A stretch of 64,000 nucleotides of DNA from Eledone cirrhosa (lineage: Eukaryota; Mollusca; Cephalopoda; Octopoda; Eledonidae). The notes beneath the pieces were generated by a model, which searched no databases, was not told the origin of the DNA, and worked only from the letters and a program-made list of their open reading frames with translations. The DNA is taken from the NCBI GenBank assembly GCA_964016885.1, contig OZ024757.1:20934239-20998238 (forward strand), in the 5' to 3' direction. Position 1 is the first letter of the stretch, and each line of letters begins with the position of its first letter. Position numbers and translations under genes: made by a program. Positions 52,532 through 63,387 of this stretch are shown piece by piece.

Positions 52532-53320
52532 ATAGAAAGCATGAATGGAATAGCAACATCACAACTTACAATTAAGGACAAAATGAAAACACACACACAC
52601 ATAGAACAAACAACCAACCAGTAACATGTAAATAAACAAATAAATAAACAAATATAAACACACACAGACACCCGGATGTAACACATGCGCAAACTAAGCA
52701 CACAACACACACAAAAACAAGATGGCGTAGGACAGAACAAAGGAGAGGCACAAAAACAAAGAAAAGAATCCCCAGTCACTGAAAAGGTCACAGAATGTGT
52801 GACGAAAGAACTTTGACAATATATGAACAATCGTCTGGTTGTGGAACCAACCAACCAACCGGAAATTTATAAATTCCTAAATTTATGAATTTAATTTATA
52901 ATAAATTTAAGTGAAAGCAACTGGTGCGTGTGTTTCTTATTGGCAACATGACCCTCCCAAAGCATAACAATGTATATATATACCTATATAGATACATACA
53001 TATGCACATATATATACATACAGACATGTATACATACATACATGCATACATACATACATACACATATACATACACATATATACATACCTACCAAAAACCA
53101 CACAGAATTAGTGAACCACACACATACTGTAGACAGCAATAATAGAATTGACTACCCCCACCACACCACCTTCTATGTAAGAACATTGTTTGGAAGGCTG
53201 CCATTGCTGGTGCTACCATTTACAGAACAATTTCAACACCTTCCTCACTATATTTAGTAGACTGCCAGTGTGTTTCAATTAATTTTTCAATATAATCAAA
53301 TATTTGGGAGGGTTTTAGTA
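52532..53320. other. No gene recognised; CA and TA words
   Basis: CA-rich patches (52575-52600, 52655-52700), AAATAAATAAAC runs and TACATACATA words at 52975-53090. It could include the 3' flank of the Penelope-like copy, but I see no boundary. Confidence 0.45.
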
Positions 53321-53326
53321 AATACT

Positions 53327-54487
53327 AGCAGAATGGCCCAGCGTTGCTCGGGATTTGCTCTATGGCTCTTATATATTTGATATATATTTATCCTTATCGA
53401 GCCTCGTGAAATAAATACGTTTGTTTATATTTTGTTGTTGTGTATGCAAAAATATCTGTACACGAATATATAATTATATATTTTTTTTACATTTTACATT
53501 CGCTTTTCCCTGCTTGCAAGGGTGGGACGGGAACTGATTCTGGCTTGATTTCTACAGCTGGATGCCCTTCCTAACACCAACCTCATTTACAGTGAGTGCT
53601 GGGTGCTTTTTTGCCGAGGTACCTACACGTCCACTTTACAGTGGAATGATAGGGACTCCAGTCCCTATCATCTCATTTCTACAGCTGAGTAAACTGGAGC
53701 AATGTGAAATAAAGTGTCTTGCTCAAGGAAACAACACATCACCCGGTCTGAGAATTGAACTCACAACCTTTCGATTGCAAGCCCAATGCTCTAACCACTA
53801 AGCCATGTGCTTCCATATATATATATAACAGTACAGAGAAGTACGGAATACCTCGGCCTCGGGATGTTTTCTACATTTTGTGCTTATAAAAAAAATTTGT
53901 CGTCGATTACCAGGGTTTTTTTCTCCGTGTGAAGAAAATCAATACTTTATCACGAAATAAATACTTTTGTTTATATTTTGTTATTGTGTATGCAAAAATA
54001 TCTGTACACGAATATATAATTATATATATATATATATATATATTAAAATAACAGATTAAAGTTTAAGCAAAGATTCGCTGCTTTCACCCTTAAATCAATC
54101 TGTGAACGCAGAAGTAAATATTTCGAAAAACGTTACACACTATATAATATATATATATATACACTATATATATATATACATATATACACACACACAGCTC
54201 TGTCATAATGTCGTAATGCAGACAGCCAGACATACAGACAGATATTATAAGGGCACAACGTTATATCTATGTATCTATCTAAAAAGAAAGACTAAGAATT
54301 ATAGAGAGAGATCGCTAAATCGCCTAATGCGGTCCCTAGGACATTGAAAATTTGAATTTATTTTTTGCTCAAAACACTCACAGGACCACAAGTATTATAT
54401 GTGTAAAGTTTGAAAACAATCGGTTGGGTGGTTCTCGAGTTTTAGGGAGTCAGACAGACAAACGTTCTCTGTTTTAGATATATAGAT
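53327..54487 (+). mobile_element. CCCGGC-type dispersed repeat, near full length, with nested SINE
   Basis: Starts ATACTAGCAGAATGGCCCAG with CGTTGCTCGGGATTTGCTC. It contains a ~65-bp internal duplication (GTTTATATTTTGTT..GCAAAAATATCTGTACACG at 53420 and 53970). It ends GAAAACAATCGGTTGGGTGG, TCTCGAGTTTTAGGGAGTC, GACAGACAAACG, TAGATATATAGAT. Partial copies lie at 10771 and 31938. No coding frame. The paired start and end motifs are familiar from non-autonomous repeats of many invertebrates; class unknown. Confidence 0.7.
53481..53815 (-). mobile_element. SINE family 1 nested in the dispersed repeat
   Basis: Minus strand: head GGAAGCACATGGCTTAGTGG, box B, central domain, one module, short-form tail GCTTGCAAGCAGGGAAAAGC. 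The (GAT)n is replaced by A-rich sequence. Inserted in the (TA)n of the host repeat. Confidence 0.92.
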
Positions 54488-54574
54488 AATAATATATCTG
54501 TAAATATAATATTTTAGTAATAGGCAGAGACCATAGCCATGGCTTAAGGAGTTAGTTGAAAACACTCAGAACAA

Positions 54575-54705
54575 AGCATCATCATCATCATCATCACCTT
54601 CATCATCCTCATTCTCCTCATCATCATCATCATCATCTACCTGATCATCATCATCACCATCATCATCATTATCATCAACATCATCATCCTCATCCTCCCC
54701 CTCTT
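54575..54705. repeat. (CAT)n microsatellite
   Basis: CATCAT triplets with CTC and ACC interruptions. No SINE body adjoins. Confidence 0.9.
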
Positions 54706-54930
54706 CAGTTTATGTCCGAGCCATAGAAACCCACCAAAAATAAATGTTCCTCCCCCACCAGACCCAGGTCTGTTGAGTTGAGGAGGGGATGTGGAACACC
54801 AGCAGCACAACAACAGCACAACAACAGCAGCCTGCTAAAAGAGTGGATGAGTTCTTCAGTGTCGATGACCATCCATCCCAGCAATGGTCAAGTGTGGTCA
54901 GTACAGCTACACCCCTGACATGACAATCCA

Positions 54931-54984
54931 ATAATATTTATTGTAAGATGTATTGACCATCCAATACATCTTACAATAATATTT
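54931..54984. repeat. Short palindrome
   Basis: TAATATTTATTGTAAGATGT...ACATCTTACAATAATATTTA: ~24-bp arms around a ~6-bp centre. Confidence 0.9.
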
Positions 54985-55104
54985 ATAAGATCATTTATAA
55001 AATAACAATTATATAATCTAATTACATTACAATGATAATTTATTATTAATATATAACATGTTTAACTAGAGTTATTACAAGCGTTGCCTTAAAAATTATT
55101 AAAC

Positions 55105-55535
55105 TGGACCTGAAAAATGCGCAAGCTCAAAAGAGCCACAGAATGTTATAATAAACCTTCAAAAGTGTGGGACTAGAGTTGTTGCTCAAAAATATTGTAA
55201 TCATTATCTATCGTACACATTGTGGCATCCTTTTATACAAAAGAGACTCATAACGAACTCAAGACGACACGATAATTATTTAAGTGAATTTATAATATAG
55301 AATTCAGTTTAAGTGCATTTCGTATTAATCATTACTAAACATCTAATATGAGATATTGAACATTAGCTTAAATAATTATTGTGTCGTCTTCAGTTAGTTA
55401 TGAGTCTCTTTTTTATAAAAGGATGCCACAGAGTGTACAATAGATAATGATTGCAATATTTTTTAGCAACAACTCTTTTGAAGGTTTATTATAACATTCT
55501 GTGGCTCTTCTGAGCTTGTGCATTTTTCAGGTCTA

Positions 55536-55540
<5 letters not shown>
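55105..55540. repeat. Foldback repeat F, ~180-bp inverted arms
   Basis: The left arm 55105-55295 and right arm 55370-55540 are complementary with about 90% identity (shared words GGATGCCACA, ATTATCTAT, GAGACTCATAAC and CCTGAAAAATGC in one arm, reversed in the other). The loop of about 75 bp is AT-rich. The right edge abuts (TA)n. No complete hammerhead core found. Confidence 0.9.
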
Positions 55541-55577
<37 letters not shown>

Positions 55578-55706
55578 TACACTTATATATATATACATAT
55601 ATACATTACACATATATATATACATATATACATTACACTTATATATATATATATATACATTACACACACATATATATATATAAGTGTAATATATATATAT
55701 ATATAT
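55541..55706. repeat. (TA)n with TACATTACAC units
   Basis: (TA)n interspersed with five TACATTACACWTATA words, the last pair reversed. Confidence 0.9.
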
Positions 55707-55757
55707 AATCATCATCATCGTTTAACGTCTATCTTCCACGCGAGCATGAGTTATATA
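55707..55757 (-). mobile_element. LINE/SINE tail fragment
   Basis: ATCATCATCATCGTTTAACG, TCTATCTTCCACGCGAGCAT: the last ~50 bp of the shared tail in minus orientation, inside (TA)n. Confidence 0.75.
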
Positions 55758-56236
55758 TATATATACATACATACAAACAGACACTCATATAAATACAAAC
55801 AAGCACACTCACACATGTATATTTATAAATGTATGTACGCGTGTATATAAATATATTAAAAAAATTTATATATGTATATATGTTTCTTTGTTTGTATGTA
55901 TGTATGTAAAATACACCTACGTTTGTATGTATATATTACATACATACATTTGTATGTATGTATAAACACAGTCATGATGCAAGTGCCATTTCAGAAAATA
56001 TCCCCAATAAAGAACTAATGCCATTCTCTTTGATGTGAAAGCCATGGAAAATATCAATATTTGGAATTCAGATGAATCCAACAGATTTCCTAGAAGTTCT
56101 ATGGAGGATTCTTCTCCATATTACTTGTTATTTTCTACACTGCATTACACCATAATGATTCTTCACAGGATATCTGTTTCCATGTAATCTCATATCTAGC
56201 TTATTCTATTTTTCCTGTCATTTATAAGAACATGTA

Positions 56237-56271
<35 letters not shown>

Positions 56272-56365
56272 GCCTGTGTGTATATACACACATACATACA
56301 TAGACATATATACACACATACACACACATTCACATATATACATATACACATATATACACATACAC
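55758..56365. other. TA/CA words and anonymous sequence
   Basis: GTATGTATGT and ATACATAC words (55850-55960), unique DNA 55975-56230, then (TG)n(TA)n and CA/TA words to 56365. No gene. Confidence 0.5.
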
Positions 56366-56372
56366 ACACATA

Positions 56373-56700
56373 TGGTTTAGTGGTTAGAGCATTGACCTTG
56401 CAATCGAAAGGTTGTGAGTTCAATTCTCAGACTGGGTGATGTTGTTTCCTTGAGCAAGACACTTTATTTCACATTGCTCCAGTTTCCTCAGCTGTAGAAA
56501 TGAGATGATAGGGACTGGGGTCCCTATCATTCCACTGCAAAGTGGTTGTGGAGGTGCCACGGCAAAAAAGCACCCAGCACCCACTGTAAATGAGGTTGGT
56601 GTTAGGAAGGGCATCCAGCTGTAGAAATCAAGCCAGCATCAGTTCCTGTCCCACCCTTGCAAGCAGGGAAAAAGCAGACGTAAAATGAAATGATGATGAC
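56373..56700 (+). mobile_element. SINE family 1
   Basis: Head from TGGTTTAGTGGTTAGAGCAT (box A intact; the first ~8 bp replaced by CA repeats), box B GAGTTCAATTCTCAGACTGG, central domain, one module, short-form tail, (GAT)n. Confidence 0.92.
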
Positions 56701-56709
56701 ACATATATA

Positions 56710-56843
56710 CAAGGTAGCCCCAAAAATCATTAGACCATTTAAAATATAACAACTTTTTTACAATTAAATTTTGTGAATATTTAATGAATAAAAGGGTTAT
56801 TATATTTTGAAATAAATAGTCTAGTGACTTTTGAGCCACTCTG
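56710..56843. mobile_element. Tc1/mariner-like MITE
   Basis: Inverted ends CAAGGTAGCCCCAAAAATCA (left) and, on the other strand, CAGAGTGGCTCAAAAGTCAC (right) match over ~30 bp with about 23 identities. TA dinucleotides border both ends (56708-56709, 56844-56845). At 134 bp there is no room for a transposase. TA duplication and CA-starting termini fit the Tc1/mariner superfamily. Confidence 0.65.
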
Positions 56844-57289
56844 TAGAAGTTATCTAATTTAAGCTGAGTTGTCATGGTTCCTCGGCTTAATATTTCAAAG
56901 TGCCTATCTTTGTTACAGGGTTTCAATTCCACACAATAGCTGGTAGCAACTTGTTTTTCTGTCCTTAATGGTCTTTACCCTATTTTATAGCATCTTAGAG
57001 CATGAGCACACTACACTTGATATTAATATATAGATATATAGATATATACATGTGTAAATATGAAGAAGCTTGGTAAAGGCTAATGGAGCTAATTTAGAAT
57101 TACTTTATATTTATCTTGATCAAATCAAATGCAATTTACAAAAGGGCCGAATGAAAATTCAGGAACAATTAAAAATATTTAAGCTTTTTGACAGAGAATC
57201 ATGCTGAGAAAAATATGATAACTTATAGGGTTAACTTTAAAATCTGAAATAAATCCAAATGTCCCAAATCTTGCACTAAGGTTCAAGTT
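56844..57289. other. No gene recognised
   Basis: AT-rich anonymous DNA with TATAGATATATAGATA near 57031. Confidence 0.5.
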
Positions 57290-57775
57290 AAACATCAATT
57301 CAGTACAGAGGTTCAAGTTGAGCATTAGTTTAGTACAGAGGTTCAAGTTAACATCAACATAGTACAGAGGCTCAAGTTAAACATCACCTTAGTACTAAAG
57401 CTAAAGTTGAAAATCAACTGAGTATAGATGCTCAAATTAAACATTAAATAGTTCAGAGGCTCAAGTTAAACTGCGACTTACAGGTAAACTAAAGATAAAT
57501 ATACTCTACTGAAGTTCAAGTTGAACATCGACTTAATACGGTGGCTCAAGGTAACATACTCTACTGAGGCTCAGGTTAAATAGTAGCTTATAGGAGCTCA
57601 AGGTAAATATACTCTACTGAGGCACGAGTTGAATTGCATCATGCAGAGGCTCAAGGTAAACATACTCTAATGAGGCTCAAGTTGAACATCGACTTAGTGC
57701 AGAGGTTCACTGTGAACATCAACTTAGAAGAGGTTCAAGTTGAACATCAACTTAGAAGCTGAAGATGAACATCTA
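57290..57775. repeat. Degenerate ~30-bp tandem repeat
   Basis: GAGGTTCAAGTTAAACATCA-ACTTAGTACA and variants (GAGGCTCAAGGTAAACATAC, TCTACTGAGG) occur about 15 times with heavy divergence. An old array. Confidence 0.85.
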
Positions 57776-57839
57776 CTCTACACAAGTACTTATATGCACA
57801 CAAAGAGGAAGACACATCCATATGTAAACACATATATAC

Positions 57840-58060
57840 ATATGAAATGTACACACGCACAAACCCAAATATATATATATAAGTATGAAGAGACCCACAC
57901 AATCATCAAGACATACATACACATATATATATATATGAAGACATAGACACACATATATATGTATGAAGACATACACACACACACATATATATATATGAAG
58001 ACACACATATATGTATGAAGAAATACATATATATGAAGAGACACACACATATATATATAT
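57840..58060. repeat. ATGAAGACACACATATA minisatellite
   Basis: About seven units of (TA)n + TGAAGACA(T)ACACACA. Confidence 0.87.
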
Positions 58061-58237
58061 GAGCTGTTGGTGTTGGTGGTGGTGATGGTGGTGTTGGTGA
58101 TGATGATGATGATGATGGTGGTAGTGGTGATGGTGATGATGATGGTGGTGGTGGTGGTGGTGTTGGTGGTGGTGATGATGATGATGGTGGTGTTATTGGT
58201 AGTGGTGATGGTGATGGTGGTGTTGGTAATGGTGATG

Positions 58238-58269
<32 letters not shown>

Positions 58270-58770
58270 GGTGGGGTTAAGATAATAGTGCAATTTTGGT
58301 AGTTGGAAATATGTAACACTCTGCAGTTTAGTTATAGGAAATGGTACATGTAGAAGAATGGCGGTGTTGGTGGTGGTGTTGAAGGGGTGTTGGTGTTGGT
58401 GGCAGTGGTGGTATCGGTGGTAGTGTCATTGGTAGTGGTTGTGGTGGTGTTGGTAGTAGTAGTAGTAGTAGTAATAGTGGTAGGATGATGGTGGTGTTGG
58501 CGACAGTAGTTTCTCAAAGCAAACTATAAATTTAGTAATTACATTGTCAAGCGAACACTGCCACCACCACCACTACTGCCATCCCCCACCACCACCGCCA
58601 CCACCACTGCCATGCCCTCATCCACTAAAACCACTGTCACTACCACTACCACCACTACTACCATCCCCCACTACCACCACCACTATCACCGCCACTGCTA
58701 CCATCACCACTACCACTGTCCCTCACTACCACCACCACCACCACCACCACTGCCCCTCTCTACCAGGAGC
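58061..58770. repeat. GGT/GAT and ACC trinucleotide arrays
   Basis: GGT/GAT/GTA triplets at 58061-58275 and 58355-58500, then ACC/ACT triplets on the same strand at 58558-58765. The G-rich and C-rich arrays are partly complementary and could pair across a ~280-bp spacing. Confidence 0.92.
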
Positions 58771-59027
58771 CATATGAATAATACCAGAAAGAAAGAAAGA
58801 AAGACACAAGAGATAGGAGCTGTTTAAGTCTGCAATTCGTGCAGTGTAAGATGAGAGCTATTTGATAACATTATTTTAGAAGAGGTAAAATTATATCAGA
58901 AATTGATGAAATTGCAGGTATTTTCAAAGAAGCATTAACTTTATATTTCATTGCCATGTTCTTCCATCTTACGTTGTTATTTCTCATATTAAACATACGT
59001 GCCCAATATTATTATTATTGTTTCTTC

Positions 59028-62000
59028 ACTCAGCTTCTAACACTAGAGATGTATTACAGTGTTAGCTGTTCACTACCAGTGAACTAAGGTAACACCCCTG
59101 ATCTCAGCTTCTAACACTGGAGATATATTACAGTGTTAACTGTTCACTACCAGTTAACTGAGGTAACACCCCTGATCTCAGCTTCTAACACTAGAGATGT
59201 ATTAGTGTTAACTGTTCACTACCAATTAACTGAGGTAACACCCCTTATCTCAGCTTCTAACACTGGAGATGTATTACAGTGTTAACTGGTCACTACCAGT
59301 TAACTGAGGTAACACCCCTTATCTCAGCTTCTAACACTGGAGATATATTACAGTGTTAACTGGTCACTACCAGTTAACTGAGGTAACACCCCTTATCTCA
59401 GCTTCTAACACTAGAGATATATTACAGTGTTAACTGGTCACTACCAGTTAACTGAGGTAACACCCCTTATCTCAGCTTCTAACACTAGAGATGTATTACA
59501 GTGTTAACTGTTCACTACCAGTAACTGAGGTAACACCCCTGATCTCAGCTTCTAACACTAGAGATGTATTACAGTGTTAGCTGTTCACTACCAGTGAACT
59601 AAGGTAACACCCCTTATCTCAGCTTCTAACACTGGAGATGTATTACAGTGTTAGCTGTTCACTACCAGTAACTGAGGTAACACCCCTTATCTCAGCTTCT
59701 AACACTAGAGATGTATTACAGTGTTAGCTGTTCACTACCAGTGAACTAAGGTAACACCCCTTATCCCAGCTTCTAACACTGGAGATGTATTACAGTGTTA
59801 GCTGTTCACTACCAGTAACTGAGGTAACACCCCTTATCTCAGCTTCTAACACTAGAGATGTATTACAGTGTTAGCTGTTCACTACCAGTAACTAAGGTAA
59901 CACCCCTTATCTCAGCTTCTAACACTAGAGATGTATTACAGTGTTAGCTGTTCACTACCAGTGAACTAAGGTAACACCCCTTATCCCAGCTTCTAACACT
60001 GGAGATGTATTACAGTGTTAGCTGTTCACTACCAGTAACTGAGGTAACACCCCTTATCTCAGCTTCTAACACTAGAGATGTATTACAGTGTTAGCTGGTC
60101 ACTACCAGTAAACTGAGGTAACACCCCTTATCTCAGCTTCTAACACTGGAGATGTATTACAGTGTTAGCTGTTCACTACCAGTAACTGAGGTAACACCCC
60201 TTATCTCAGCTTCTAACACTAGAGATGTATTACAGTGTTAGCTGTTCACTACCAGTAACTGAGGTAACACCCCTTATCTCAGCTTCTAACACTAGAGATG
60301 TATTACAGTGTTAGCTGTTCACTACCAGTGAACTAAGGTAACACCCCTTATCTCAGCTTCTAACACTAGAGATGTATTACAGTGTTAGCTGTTCACTACC
60401 AGTGAACTAAGGTAACACCCCTTATCTCAGCTTCTAACACTAGAGATGTATTACAGTGTTAGCTGGTCACTACCAGTGAACTGAGGTAACACCCCTTATC
60501 TCAGCTTCTAATACTGGAGATGTATTACAGTGTTAGCTGTTCACTACCAGTGAACTGGGGGTAACACCCCTTATCTCAGCTTCTAACACTAGAGATGTAT
60601 TACAGTGTTAGCTGTTCACTACCAGTGAACTAAGGTAACACCCCTTATCTCAGCTTCTAACACTGGAGATGTATTACAGTGTTAGCTGTTCACTACCAGT
60701 GAACTGAGGTAACACCCCTTATCTCAGCTTCTAACACTGGAGATGTATTACAGTGTTAACTGTTCACTACTAGTGAACTGAGGTAACACCCCTTATCTCA
60801 GCTTCTAACACTGGAGATGTATTACAGTGTTAGCTGTTCACTACTAGTGAACTGAGGTAACACCCCTTGTCTCAGCTTCTAACACTGGAGATGTATTACA
60901 GTGTTAACTGTTCACTACCAGTTAACTGAGGTAACACCCCTGATCTCAGCTTCTAACACTGGAGATATATTACAGTGTTGGCTGTTCACTACCAGTAAAC
61001 TGAGGTAACACCCCTTATCTCAGCTTCTAACACTGGAGATGTATTACAGTGTTGGCTGGTCACTACCAGTGAACTGAGGTAACACCCCTTATCTCAGCTT
61101 CTAACACTGGAGATGTATTACAGTGTTAGTTGTTCACTACCAGTGAACTGGGGGTAACACCCCTTATCTCAGCTTCTAACACTAGAGATGTATTACAGTG
61201 TTAGCTGGTCACTACCAGTAAACTGAGGTAACACCCCTTATCTCAGCTTCTAACACTGGAGATGTATTACAGTGTTAACTGTTCACTACCAGTAACTGAG
61301 GTAACACCCCTTATCTCAGCTTCTAACACTAGAGATGTATTACTGTGTTAGCTGTTCACTACCAGTGAACTAAGGTAACACCCCTTATCTCAGCTTCTAA
61401 CACTGGAGATGTATTACAGTGTTAACTGGTCACTACCAGTGAACTGAGGTAACACCCCTTATCTCAGCTTCTAACACTAGAGATGTATTACAGTGTTAAC
61501 TGGTCACTACCAGTGAACTGAGGTAACACCCCTTATCTCAGCTTCTAACACTAGAGATGTATTACAGTGTTAGCTGCTCACTACCAGTGAACTAAGGTAA
61601 CACCCCTTATCTCAGCTTCTAACACTAGAGATGTATTACAGTGTTAACTGTTCACTACCAGTGAACTGAGGTAACACCCCTTATCTCAGCTTCTAACACT
61701 GGAGATGTATTACAGTGTTAGCTGTTCACTACCAGTTAACTGAGGTAACACCCCTTATCTCAGCTTCTAACACTAGAGATGTATTAGTGTTAACTGTTCA
61801 CTACCAGTTAACTGAGGTAACACCCCTTATCTCAGCTTCTAACACTGGAGATGTATTACAGTGTTAGCTGTTCACTACCAGTGAACTGAGGTAACACCCC
61901 TTATCTCAGCTTCTAACACTGGAGATGTATTACAGTGTTAACTGTTCACTACCAGTTAACTGAGGTAACACCCCTTATCTCAGCTTCTAACACTGGAGAT

Positions 62001-62052
62001 GTATTACAGTGTTAGCTGTTCACTACCAGTGAACTGAGGTAACACCCCTGTA
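59028..62052. repeat. Satellite of ~74-bp units, about 40 copies
   Basis: Unit: CTCAGCTTCTAACACTAGAG-ATGTATTACAGTGTTAGCTG, TTCACTACCAGTGAACTAAG, GTAACACCCCTTAT. Within the unit GTTAACTGGT and ACCAGTTAAC form a hairpin around CACT in some copies (59281-59304). Others carry GTTAGCTGTTCACT, which weakens it. Variants recur in pairs at ~148 bp. One junction is at TATTATTATTGTTTCTTCAC, the other at GTAGGCTGGTTGATTTGAG. Confidence 0.96.
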
Positions 62053-62366
62053 GGCTGGTTGATTTGAGGAGGAGAGGGGTGCCCTTCCTAGGTGCTCTCA
62101 AAGCATCAGGTGGTTTGGGATTGGTAAGGTACCTGAGTCGCACTTGGGTGGTTTTCCCGACTATTGGGGAATTCTGTTGTTTGTCTTTTTGTTGTTTATT
62201 GTTATTATTGTTTTCTTTTACTCAAATGTTTTGGAAAGCCGCACTGTCGTTGTCTATTGTATTATCCCCTATTTGTAGGTCCTTGAGGCCAATGGAGAAA
62301 GTATTATTATTATCGTCACTGATATTATGATTATTATTATTGTTGTTGTTGTTGTTGTTGTTGTTA
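62053..62366. other. Unassigned; one 88-codon frame
   Basis: The plus frame 62064-62330 (PFLGALKASGGLGLVRYLSR) is not a family I recognise. The region ends in (ATT)n and (GTT)n. Confidence 0.4.
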
Positions 62367-62525
62367 GGTCAGTGGATTGGCAGTATAGGTAGAATGTAGG
62401 ACAACATGCTTTGTAGCACAGAGTTACTTCCCTTTACATCTTGAGTTCAAATCTACTTTGCCTTTCATACTTACAAATAAAGCACCAGTAATGCACTGAG
62501 GGTTGATTTAATTGCCTCTCTCTCC
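62367..62525 (+). mobile_element. SINE family 2, diverged
   Basis: GTGGATTGGCAGTATAGGTA (box A), GAGTTCAAATC (box B), CTTTGCCTTTCATACTTACA and the GGTTGATTTAATTGCC extension. Old copy with a deletion in the core. Confidence 0.82.
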
Positions 62526-62570
62526 TCCTCCAAAATATGTTGGCCCTGTCCCTAAACTCAGTTGAATGAA

Positions 62571-62651
62571 GAAGATATATATCGTCCCTTGATTCACTTT
62601 AACAGGGAGATAACTCTCCCACCCTTGCAAGCAGGGAAAAGCGGACGTATA

Positions 62652-62697
<46 letters not shown>
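62571..62697 (+). mobile_element. SINE family 1 tail fragment with long (GAT)n
   Basis: TCCCACCCTTGCAAGCAGGG, AAAAGCGGACGTATAATG and about 14 GAT triplets. The upstream part is not SINE. Confidence 0.75.
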
Positions 62698-62699
<2 letters not shown>

Positions 62700-62779
62700 T
62701 GATTTGGACTGTAATAACCCATACAACCTACGACAGTATAGAAGGTAGATGTAAAATCATGATAGTGATGGTGATGATT

Positions 62780-62945
62780 TGTGGTATATAGTTACGTCCC
62801 TTTATGTTCTGAGTTCAAATATACCCCCCACTGATCAATAAAATAAAGTACCAGTACAGTAATGTACTGGCTCATTTTAATTGACTTTCCTATTTCCCTT
62901 CAAATTGCTGGCCTCCAGCGCAAAATCAGGAATCATCATTAATAG
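62780..62945 (+). mobile_element. SINE family 2, strongly diverged
   Basis: TTTATGTTCTGAGTTCAAAT (box B region), AATAAAATAAAGTACCAGTA, AATTGACTTTCC and AATTGCTGGCCTCC. Confidence 0.65.
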
Positions 62946-63304
62946 ATCAGCTTCTCCTCCAGTTCTTACATTCTCACAATATAATTATCTGAGTATTGTC
63001 TAGACTAGTTGAATGTTGGAAGATTTAGCCTGTCAAATCTTCCAATTTATAATATGAAAACTGTCAAAAAGATAAGATGCCACCAACAAGAGAATTTGTT
63101 TTCTTAACCAAATTCTTTGGAGCTATGATCACGAAGAATTATAGTTTCATTTTTGCATTATCATATTTTTCACGTCAATTTCAATTTATCATGCCAAAAT
63201 TATTTGTTTTAAATTTGGAATAACTTTAGCTCTGCTGAAATAATGTTACAACATTATTCATTGATTTTACTTGATTTAGAATATGTTGGCCTTTTTTTTT
63301 TACT

Positions 63305-63305
<1 letters not shown>
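62946..63305. other. AT-rich sequence, no gene recognised
   Basis: A short inverted pair TTGGAAGATTT/AAATCTTCCAA at 63014-63045; otherwise anonymous DNA. (TA)n at 63311-63348. Confidence 0.5.
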
Positions 63306-63356
<51 letters not shown>

Positions 63357-63387
63357 TCTGTAGAAGCCTTTGTGTTCTTGGTGACTA

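Noticed and set aside
55370..55420. CTGAAGA in foldback F (minus strand of the right arm)
   Set aside because: It fits CTGANGA, but no GAAA follows at a usable distance and the left arm reads CTCAAGA.
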